DNA of 64,000 nt, taken from contig NZ_VXKS01000003.1 of the NCBI RefSeq assembly GCF_008711525.1, positions 1-64,000 of the forward strand, read 5' to 3'. This document shows positions 57,756-64,000 of the stretch, in pieces. The translations under genes were made by a program, and so were the position numbers. The notes under the pieces were generated by a model. That model worked only from the letters and a program-made list of their open reading frames with translations, made no database searches and had not been told where the DNA came from. This stretch comes from Cysteiniphilum sp. JM-1 (GTDB lineage Bacteria > Pseudomonadota > Gammaproteobacteria > Francisellales > Francisellaceae). The stretch's first letter is position 1; each line of letters begins with the position of its first letter.

Positions 57756-58062
57756 GCTTCTTTGCCTCTTTTTTGAGTATGCTTTGCTTTTTGTTATACT
57801 CTTCATGCGTCCATATATGGCGCACATCAATCACCGCAAAATCATAATCAACAATCGTTACCATGCGATAATTATGTCCTACTACGTCAAAAATGGTAAA
57901 AACATGGTAAACATAATCTGCTGTTTTAAATGTTTCAGTCAGGTGTCTAAACCCACTGAAGTCATTAGTTTCTAAGATTTTAAGAAGCGGATCAAAACTT
58001 TTCTTAGCACGTGCATGCTTCTTACAAAACTTTATAATAAGCTCTTTGTTGATAACAATCAT
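57739..58062 (-). CDS. higB: HigB-type mRNA interferase toxin
   Basis: The 107-residue protein fits the HigB_toxin family of the RelE superfamily. The segments FKTADYVYHVFTIFDVVGHNYR, and MVTIVDYDFAVIDVRHIWTHEEY, match the family's central strands and the conserved T-H-x-x-Y end. Such toxins cut mRNA in or near the ribosome under stress. The stop overlaps higA by 17 bases. The start lies 11 bases after the 64-codon gene, with a weak ribosome site, so expression may depend on coupling. Confidence 0.88.
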   Translation of the reverse strand: MIVINKELIIKFCKKHARAKKSFDPLLKILETNDFSGFRHLTETFKTADYVYHVFTIFDVVGHNYRMVTIVDYDFAVIDVRHIWTHEEYNKKQSILKKEAKKHANDK

Positions 58063-58073
58063 CGTTAACTTAC

Positions 58074-58268
58074 TTAATAGCTATCTAATGAATTTGCTTC
58101 AGAAAACAAACTCATTAAATAGCTATCAAAGCTACGTGATAATGATTTCAATAATTTTTGCTTTTCTTTAATTCGTTTTGCTTTATGCGTTTTTTCATGA
58201 AACCCTGCATTATAATTAAGCTTAGCAAGGCTCTTTGCTACCGGATTTATCTTGCCTTTTTTTAGCAT
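58074..58268 (-). CDS. Small basic protein of unknown function, first gene of the hig operon
   Basis: This 64-residue protein is not one I recognise with certainty. It is rich in Lys (16 of the first 43 residues are Lys or Arg) and begins MLKKGKINPVAKSLAKLNYN. The N-P-V-A-K pattern resembles short conserved basic proteins of marine gammaproteobacteria, with no known role. An AGGGG ribosome site lies about 7 bases upstream. It precedes higB by 11 bases and follows the two operator-like palindromes, so it belongs to the same transcript and might be a third component of the module. Confidence 0.62.
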   Translation of the reverse strand: MLKKGKINPVAKSLAKLNYNAGFHEKTHKAKRIKEKQKLLKSLSRSFDSYLMSLFSEANSLDSY

Positions 58269-58301
58269 TTTTTTACCCCTTGTTGTAAATCTTGCCTAAT
58301 T

Positions 58302-58351
58302 ATGACAAATTGTCATTAAAAACACCAGATGATTTTATGACTTTTTGTCAT
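58302..58351 (-). promoter_or_regulatory. Paired operator palindromes of the hig operon
   Basis: ATGACAAATTGTCAT (58302-58316) is a perfect 7-1-7 palindrome, and ATGACTTTTTGTCAT (58337-58351) is a second, imperfect copy with the same ends. The centres are 35 bases apart. On the minus strand the first one is directly joined to CATAAT, a probable -10 of the operon. This is the expected layout for autorepression by the HigA antitoxin. The region lies between the ilvD stop and the 64-codon gene. Confidence 0.72.
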
Positions 58352-58360
58352 TTCCAAATA

Positions 58361-60043
58361 TCACAAATCAGTGACACAACCTTCAGAGGCAGAAGCAACT
58401 GTTTTAATATACTTCTTCAAAGCACCTTGTTTGGCTTTAAGCTCAGGGGCTCGCCAATTGGCGCGACGTGCGTTAAGCTCATCATCCGTTAGGTCAACAT
58501 CAATGCGATTATTCACTGCATCAATCGTGATCTTGTCGCCATTTTGAATCAAAGCAAGATTGCCACCTACTTGCGCTTCAGGCGCAATATGCCCAACGAT
58601 AAAGCCATGAGAGCCACCTGAGAAACGACCATCGGTAATAAGTGCTACATCTTGTCCAAGCCCCGCGCCCATAATTAATGAGGTTGGCTTTAACATCTCT
58701 GGCATACCCGGACCTCCCTTTGGACCCTCATAGCGAATCACAATGACATCACCCTTTTTAACGCGACCTTCTTCAACGGCAGTTACTAATTCTTCCTCAG
58801 CATCAAATACGTTGGCAACGCCTGTAAAGACCTCACCCTCTTTGCCAGTAATCTTAGCAACTGAGCCTTCAGTCGCGATATTACCAAAGAGCATTTGCAA
58901 ATGTCCAGTTGCTTTTAAAGGGTTAGTCAATGGGCGAATAATGTCATTATCTTTGGGTAGACTCTGCACATCAGCTAGATTCTGTGCTACTGTTTTACCC
59001 GTTACGGTCATGCAATCGCCATGCAATAATCCTTCTTTTAATAACATTTTCATAACAGCAGGTGTGCCACCAATCGCATGTAAATCTGCCATAACGTACT
59101 TCCCACTTGGTTTAAAATCCGCTAATAATGGAACTTTATCACTGATACGCTGAAAATCTGCCAAGGTTAATTTAACACCCACCGAGTGTGCAATAGCAAT
59201 TAAATGAAGCACTGCATTGGTTGAACCCCCCATGGCGGTAATCACCACCATCGCATTTTCAAAGGCGTGTTTGGTCATGATATCGCGCGGTTTAATATCC
59301 AATGCCAATAAATTTTCAATAACACTACCGGCTTTATCACATTCTTGAATCTTCTTCACATCAGTTGCTGGCGTTGATGAACTAAATGGTAAACTCATCC
59401 CCATTGCTTCAATCGCGCATGCCATGGTATTTGCGGTATACATACCACCACAAGCACCAGCGCCAGGACATGCTTTTTTAATCGTCTCAACGCGCTCTTC
59501 TTCACTAATACTGCCTGCTAGACACGCACCATAGCTTTGGAAAGCCGTGACGATATCGACAGGTCTCCCACGCACAACACCGGCTTGAATCGTACCACCA
59601 TAGATCACAAATCCAGGGCGATTGAGCCTTCCTAATGCCATCATGCATCCAGGCATATTCTTATCGCAACCTGGAATAGCGACTAAACCGTCATACCAGT
59701 GTGCAGACATCACGGTTTCAATAGAGTCAGCGATTAAATCACGCGACTGCAACGAGTAACTCATACCATCCGTACCCATTGAAATGCCGTCACTGACACC
59801 AATGGTATTAAAGCGCATACCGACAAGATCAGCTTTGGTGACACTGTGTTTTACATATTGCGCTAGTTGATTTAAATGCATGTTACAGGTATTACCCTCG
59901 TACCAAACGCTAGCAATACCTACTTGCGCTTTTTTCATATCTGCTTCATGCATTCCCGTACCATAAAGCATCGCTTGAGAGGCACCTTGAGTTTTATCCT
60001 GAGTTAACACCTGGCTATAACGATTTAGTTTTTGATTGGTCAT
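58361..60043 (-). CDS. ilvD: Dihydroxy-acid dehydratase
   Basis: IlvD dehydrates dihydroxy-isovalerate and dihydroxy-methylvalerate, the third common step of valine and isoleucine synthesis, using an Fe-S cluster. Cluster cysteines are visible in [15 protein letters not shown] and [17 protein letters not shown]. At 560 residues it is the shorter IlvD/Edd form, compared with 616 in E. coli. It is last of ilvB-ilvN-(thrC::leuA domain)-ilvD with a 21-base gap to the previous gene. Confidence 0.96.
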   Translation of the reverse strand: MTNQKLNRYSQVLTQDKTQGASQAMLYGTGMHEADMKKAQVGIASVWYEGNTCNMHLNQLAQYVKHSVTKADLVGMRFNTIGVSDGISMGTDGMSYSLQSRDLIADSIETVMSAHWYDGLVAIPGCDKNMPGCMMALGRLNRPGFVIYGGTIQAGVVRGRPVDIVTAFQSYGACLAGSISEEERVETIKKACPGAGACGGMYTANTMACAIEAMGMSLPFSSSTPATDVKKIQECDKAGSVIENLLALDIKPRDIMTKHAFENAMVVITAMGGSTNAVLHLIAIAHSVGVKLTLADFQRISDKVPLLADFKPSGKYVMADLHAIGGTPAVMKMLLKEGLLHGDCMTVTGKTVAQNLADVQSLPKDNDIIRPLTNPLKATGHLQMLFGNIATEGSVAKITGKEGEVFTGVANVFDAEEELVTAVEEGRVKKGDVIVIRYEGPKGGPGMPEMLKPTSLIMGAGLGQDVALITDGRFSGGSHGFIVGHIAPEAQVGGNLALIQNGDKITIDAVNNRIDVDLTDDELNARRANWRAPELKAKQGALKKYIKTVASASEGCVTDL

Positions 60044-60064
60044 TATGATTATATTCCTTTGTTT

Positions 60065-61864
60065 TTATACTGGATGCGCAATATTGTACGCATCAATAAA
60101 TGCTTCAACAGATGCCTGAATAATATCAGGTGAAACTGCTTTGCCAACCGAGTTTTGGCTACCTTTGATTAACTTCATTTCAACATACACTACTGCATCG
60201 GCACCTTGTCCACGAATCTGCACCTTATAATCAGTCAATTGATATTGAATCTCACTAGGGCACGCCTTGCATAAGGCTTGGATAATGGCATCAACGGGAC
60301 CAACACCTTTATTTGAGGCATAGTAAAGCTGACCATTAAGCTCAACCGTGACTTCAGCCTCAGCAATTTTATCTTGCCCTGTGGTTACCTTAAATGACAC
60401 AACTTTTAAAATATCACTACGTGTAATATCGACCATCTCCATCGCATCTTGCACGATGTCTTGTAAATCTGAAATATGGATTGCACGCCCTTTTGCTAAA
60501 AAGCGCTCAATGCAACTTTGCACCTTGGCAATCAAATCATCATTATAATTAGCACCAAATAAATCCTCTAACGCCTCTTTGGTTTGAGTAGGATTTGGCA
60601 TGTCCCTAAACAGCACTTGATCTTTTTCAACAAATACCATCGTTTTATTATCAAAGAAATTACTGTCATACAGTTTGTCAAAATCTTTTTCATTTGGATA
60701 AATAATCGGCGGTTGAATCGCTGATTTCAGCACCACTGACGGATCTTTCAAGCCCTCACCTGATAAAACACAAACAACACGTTGCCCTGATTTAATAAGA
60801 CCTTGTTCTTTTTTCTTAAACAAATGTGCAACCGTTGCCGCTGACGCACTTTCCACAAATAAGCCTTCTTGTGTGGATAGATAGTATTGCGCTTTTAGCA
60901 TATCGGTATCACTGACTGCTGACGCTTCACCGCCGGTTTGATAAATCGCATCAATCGCTTTGTCACCATCAATTGGGAAAGGTACTGCAATTGCCGTGGC
61001 AATCGTATCGGCACGCTCTAGTGGTTCAAGATGTTTCGCCTTTTTATCAAATGCATTTACCAAAGAGCAAGCACCGGTTGATTGCACACCGACTAGGCGT
61101 GGTATCTTATGAATAAGTCCCAAGTCTTTATACTCAGCAAAGCCCTTGGCATAAGCCGTAATATTCGTGCCACAACCCACAGGAATAATCACTTCATCCG
61201 GCACTTGAAACAATAGCTGATCAATCACTTCAAAGGCACCGGTTTTTTGTCCTTCAACCCGAAAAGCATAGTCTCCCGCTAGGAAAAACTTGCGTGATTT
61301 AGCAATTTTATAGGCAAGATTCGCTGCATCGTTATAACTACCTTTGACCTGAATAATTTTGCCACCAAATGAGATGACTTGCGCAAGCTTCGACATCGAC
61401 ACCCCTTCAGGCACGACGATAAAGCATGGCATTTTAGCCGCTGCTGCATAACATGAGCATGATGCTGCCATATTACCCGTTGAGGCTAAGATTACTCCTT
61501 TGGCACCCAACTCTTTGGCAATGCTAATATCAACCGCAGAGCCACGATCTTTAAACGAACCTGTTGGGTTTTTACCCTCAACTTTGAAGTATAAATCAAT
61601 CCCTAACTCCTTGCCCAATACTTTGCTTTTGACAAGTGGTGTTGCACTTTCGCGTAATGACACAAAGTTAGCGGGTTCTTGAATCGGCATTAAGGGTAAA
61701 TATTTAGAAAGGCAAGGTGCGGCAGAAACAAAATAATCTAAATTAATCTTCCGTCGAATGTGCTCAATATCCATTTGCACTTCCCACGGTGAAGTCTCAC
61801 CAGCAAAAACAAAATCATCAGTTGTCACCACATCTTTGGTGTTAAAATCTAGCAGTTGATACAT
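60065..61864 (-). CDS. Threonine synthase-like PLP enzyme fused to a LeuA-type allosteric domain
   Basis: Residues about 60-385 are a class II threonine synthase-like PLP enzyme. They include EGKNPTGSFKDRG with the PLP lysine Lys105, ASTGNMAASCSCYAAAA, EGQKTGAFEVIDQL, the PLP-phosphate loop region PVGCGTNITAY and the family end SGEGLKDP. Residues about 484-599 match the C-terminal regulatory domain of 2-isopropylmalate synthase: YYASNKGVGPVDAIIQAL, YQLTDYKV, GADAVVYV, then SPDIIQASVEAFIDAYN. A linker with FLAKGRAIHISDLQDIV resembles the LeuA connecting segment. In LeuA and citramalate synthase this domain binds leucine or isoleucine. The place in the operon between ilvN and ilvD is where threonine dehydratase (ilvA) is often found, so the protein may supply threonine, or act on it, under branched-chain amino-acid control. 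Which reaction it runs is open. Confidence 0.88.
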   Translation of the reverse strand: MYQLLDFNTKDVVTTDDFVFAGETSPWEVQMDIEHIRRKINLDYFVSAAPCLSKYLPLMPIQEPANFVSLRESATPLVKSKVLGKELGIDLYFKVEGKNPTGSFKDRGSAVDISIAKELGAKGVILASTGNMAASCSCYAAAAKMPCFIVVPEGVSMSKLAQVISFGGKIIQVKGSYNDAANLAYKIAKSRKFFLAGDYAFRVEGQKTGAFEVIDQLLFQVPDEVIIPVGCGTNITAYAKGFAEYKDLGLIHKIPRLVGVQSTGACSLVNAFDKKAKHLEPLERADTIATAIAVPFPIDGDKAIDAIYQTGGEASAVSDTDMLKAQYYLSTQEGLFVESASAATVAHLFKKKEQGLIKSGQRVVCVLSGEGLKDPSVVLKSAIQPPIIYPNEKDFDKLYDSNFFDNKTMVFVEKDQVLFRDMPNPTQTKEALEDLFGANYNDDLIAKVQSCIERFLAKGRAIHISDLQDIVQDAMEMVDITRSDILKVVSFKVTTGQDKIAEAEVTVELNGQLYYASNKGVGPVDAIIQALCKACPSEIQYQLTDYKVQIRGQGADAVVYVEMKLIKGSQNSVGKAVSPDIIQASVEAFIDAYNIAHPV

Positions 61865-61875
61865 GAACTTTTCCT

Positions 61876-62172
61876 TTAGGCGACTTTCAGTGATTCTTTG
61901 TTTGTAGCTTCTTCGGTAGTAATTGGCATGCTATTTGAAATCTGAATATCGATCACTTCAATCACTTTGGCAAGTTGTCTTACGACTTTTTGGATTTTTT
62001 CATCGTTAGAATGCAGAACCAAACTAAAATGCGAAACCCCTTTATTGGCAGTTTCAAAAACATTCATCTGCTCGATATTGATTCTATGGCGTGAAAAGAT
62101 CGATGAAATGCGCTGTAAAACGGATAAAGCATTTTCTGTCGTCATTGAGATAAAGTAAATTTTCTGTTGCAT
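61876..62172 (-). CDS. ilvN: Acetolactate synthase small (regulatory) subunit
   Basis: The 98-residue protein is a single ACT domain: IYFISMTTENALSVLQRISS, IFSRHRINIEQMNVFET and a final strand IEVIDIQISN. It corresponds to the short IlvN/IlvM type that binds valine or stabilises the large subunit, rather than the 160-residue IlvH with a second domain. A charged tail of about 20 residues follows. It starts 4 bases after ilvB and ends 11 bases before the fusion gene. Confidence 0.9.
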   Translation of the reverse strand: MQQKIYFISMTTENALSVLQRISSIFSRHRINIEQMNVFETANKGVSHFSLVLHSNDEKIQKVVRQLAKVIEVIDIQISNSMPITTEEATNKESLKVA

Positions 62173-62176
62173 GATC

Positions 62177-63889
62177 TTACCCTCCTACGGATAGTTGTGT
62201 ATCACTGATTGAAGCACCTGCTGGCACCATCGGGAAAACATTTTCTTGCTGCTCAACCACCACTTCTAAAAAGAATGATTGTGGCGAATCTAACATCTCT
62301 TGAATACTTGCCTCTAAATCCGCGCGATCAACGACGCGCTTACCGCGAATGCCATAAGCTTCAGCGACTTTTACAAAATCAGGCGATGATATATTAGTGT
62401 ATGCATAACGCTCTTCAAAAAAGAGCTCTTGCCACTGTCTTACCATACCAAGATAACCATTATTAAGAACGATCATCTTAAGATTAATCCCCTCTTGATT
62501 AAGTACAGCAAGCTCTTGGATATTCATCTGAAAACCACCGTCTCCGGCAATGGCAATAACTTGTTTTTGATCTTTAACACCAAGCTTAGCACCGATGGCT
62601 GCAGGCAGCGCAAAACCCATTGTCCCCAAACCACCTGAGGTAATATGACTGTTACTATTTTTAAACTGATAATAGCGTGCGGCAATCATCTGGTGTTGCC
62701 CAACATCACTAACGATAATCGCTTCCCCTTTTGTCTTTTCAGATAAAAGAGCAACGACTTCCGCCATTTTTAGCTCACCCATAGCTGGTTTTGTTTCATT
62801 CTTGATAACAACATCATACTCTTTGGCATGATGCTCAATAAACGCCTTATGCCAATCATCATGTTTATTCTGACAAACGTACGGCAAAAGTGCGGTTAAT
62901 GCTTCTTTAGCATCGGCATGAATCGCAACATCGGCTTTAACGTTTTTATCAATCTCTGCCATATCAATTTCAATATGAACCACCTTGGCATGTGGCAAGT
63001 AACTTTTAAGATCCCCCGTAACCCGATCATCAAAACGCATACCCACAGCGACAACAACATCGGCATCATTGCATAAGATATTAGCCGCATAATTGCCATG
63101 CATACCAAGCATCCCTTTATATAGCGGATGCTCAACAGGGAAAGAGGATAAACCTAATAAGGTACTAACTACCGGCATATCTGCTTTTTCGGCGACTTTA
63201 ACAAATGCTTCTTCAGCACCAGATATCATCACGCCATGACCTGCAATCATAATCGGTTTTTTTGCCAAATTAATCAGCTGTGACGCCTTGTGTACACTAT
63301 CCATATTGATCATTGGCTTTCTAAGCCATTTCGGTTTAGTGGTGCTTTTCTTTGCTGTTTGATGCGCACTGATATATTCCATCATTCCTACTTGTGCGTC
63401 TTTGGTGATATCGATGAGCACAGGCCCCGGACGTCCATTTTGAGCAATTTCAAACGCTTTTTTGAAAATAGCAGGAATTTCATTTGGATCGGTGATTTGA
63501 TAATTCCATTTAGTCGCAGTAATGGTCATGCCGATAATATCTGCTTCTTGAAAAGCATCCGATCCCAATAAACTGCTAAATACTTGTCCTGTGATGCAAA
63601 CTACTGGAATAGAGTCAATAAGGGCGTCAGCTATACCGGTGATAAGGTTTGTCGCACCAGGTCCTGAGGTGGCAATAGCAATACCAACACCACTGGTTGC
63701 GCGCGCAAAACCAACCGCACCATGAATAGCGGCCTGCTCATGACGCACCAACACATGGTGAAGCGTATCTTTGGCATCATACAAGGCATCATAGGTTGGC
63801 ATAATCGCGCCCCCTGGATAGCCGAAAACAGTACGAGCCCCTTCTTCTATTAGTGCTTTAACAATTGCTTGTGCGCCAGTTATTTGCAT
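62177..63889 (-). CDS. ilvB: Acetolactate synthase large subunit
   Basis: IlvB joins two pyruvates, or pyruvate and 2-oxobutyrate, with ThDP and FAD in the first common step of branched-chain amino-acid synthesis. The 570-residue protein has the catalytic Glu51 (VRHEQAAIHGA), the FAD-domain GMLGMHGNYAAN, and the ThDP motif GDGGFQMNIQELAVLNQ ending in NNGYLGMVRQWQELFF. It is the first gene of the operon in view. A candidate attenuator lies between it and the window edge. Confidence 0.97.
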   Translation of the reverse strand: MQITGAQAIVKALIEEGARTVFGYPGGAIMPTYDALYDAKDTLHHVLVRHEQAAIHGAVGFARATSGVGIAIATSGPGATNLITGIADALIDSIPVVCITGQVFSSLLGSDAFQEADIIGMTITATKWNYQITDPNEIPAIFKKAFEIAQNGRPGPVLIDITKDAQVGMMEYISAHQTAKKSTTKPKWLRKPMINMDSVHKASQLINLAKKPIMIAGHGVMISGAEEAFVKVAEKADMPVVSTLLGLSSFPVEHPLYKGMLGMHGNYAANILCNDADVVVAVGMRFDDRVTGDLKSYLPHAKVVHIEIDMAEIDKNVKADVAIHADAKEALTALLPYVCQNKHDDWHKAFIEHHAKEYDVVIKNETKPAMGELKMAEVVALLSEKTKGEAIIVSDVGQHQMIAARYYQFKNSNSHITSGGLGTMGFALPAAIGAKLGVKDQKQVIAIAGDGGFQMNIQELAVLNQEGINLKMIVLNNGYLGMVRQWQELFFEERYAYTNISSPDFVKVAEAYGIRGKRVVDRADLEASIQEMLDSPQSFFLEVVVEQQENVFPMVPAGASISDTQLSVGG

Positions 63890-63969
63890 ATTTACTCCCT
63901 ACTGTCTCTATTTCAATTTATTCACATATTCTTTCTCTAACACTACAAAACGCATAATAAACAAAAAGC

Positions 63970-64000
63970 AAAAAAAAACCCGCATCCTCCTTTGGTTGGA
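63970..64000 (-). terminator. 3' half of a terminator or attenuator upstream of ilvB (cut by window edge)
   Basis: On the minus strand GGAGGATGCGGG (63990-63979) is followed by nine T (63978-63970), 80 bases before the ilvB start. This is the 3' arm and U-tract of a rho-independent terminator. The matching 5' arm (expected CCCGCATCCTCC or part of it) would lie just outside the window. Position directly ahead of an ilv operon suggests transcription attenuation, but it could also be the end of an upstream gene. Confidence 0.55.

Overview
The window reads as an AT-rich gammaproteobacterial chromosome, most likely a relative of Francisella (order Thiotrichales/Beggiatoales, for example the Fastidiosibacteraceae). 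This placement is an inference. It rests on the FadB-like protein with an N-terminal acyl-CoA-binding domain fused to dehydrogenase and hydratase domains, an architecture I know from Francisella, and on the mix of HAAAP, POT and MFS transporters. The tRNA-Ala(GGC) looks the same as the E. coli gene as I remember it. No prophage, CRISPR array, rRNA operon or origin is visible. The only transposon trace is the right end of an IS21-family element at the left edge, which has replaced the 3' end of a membrane-protein gene.

Layout. 1-2.1 kb: IS21 end and two related membrane-anchored proteins of unknown function. 2.2-9.4 kb: MFS exporter, tdk, an SLT-domain lipoprotein, parC, recO, a SufE-like protein without its cysteine, and iscS. 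9.6-11.5 kb: a three-gene MNIO RiPP (bufferin/oxazolin-type) cluster whose precursor carries three KCGAGSCG repeats. 11.5-13.3 kb: minor pilin, tRNA-Ala/tRNA-Glu operon with a near-ideal promoter and a terminator, and rpoH. 13.3-28.6 kb: transporters (DHA2, PACE, EamA, POT, HAAAP, MMPL, TSUP), yggT-proC, rdgB, ybeD-lipB, a BI-1 protein, a small Asr-like secreted protein, a LysR regulator, and the C-terminal scar of a MazF toxin gene. 28.6-32.6 kb: gyrB, an A-type Fe-S carrier, sufT, coaD. 32.8-41.2 kb: a complete beta-oxidation set (fadE, ACBP-fadB fusion, fadA; divergent fadD). 41.2-46.2 kb: coq7, LysR, a stand-alone thioester-reductase-like SDR, an alpha/beta hydrolase and hemF, with several palindromic repeats between them. 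46.6-57.2 kb: clpS, clpA, lgt-thyA-serA-tilS, gnd, an outer-membrane beta-barrel, pepA. 57.3-58.4 kb: a HigBA toxin-antitoxin operon led by a 64-codon gene and preceded by paired operators. 58.4-64 kb: the branched-chain amino-acid operon ilvB-ilvN-(thrC::leuA-domain)-ilvD.

The observations that most deserve follow-up are: (1) a threonine synthase-like enzyme fused to a LeuA-type allosteric domain, sitting inside the ilv operon where ilvA is usually found, with half of a probable attenuator terminator at the right window edge; (2) the MNIO RiPP cluster with its repeated precursor; (3) an exact 13-base motif (TGTGATGGGTATA) at matching distances upstream of iscS, rpoH and coq7; (4) a MITE-like repeat pair with compensatory base changes in its hairpins; (5) a SufE-like protein lacking the catalytic cysteine beside an IscS that lacks its usual C-terminal tail. 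All functional statements come from reading the translated sequences and knowledge of the families; no database search was run.
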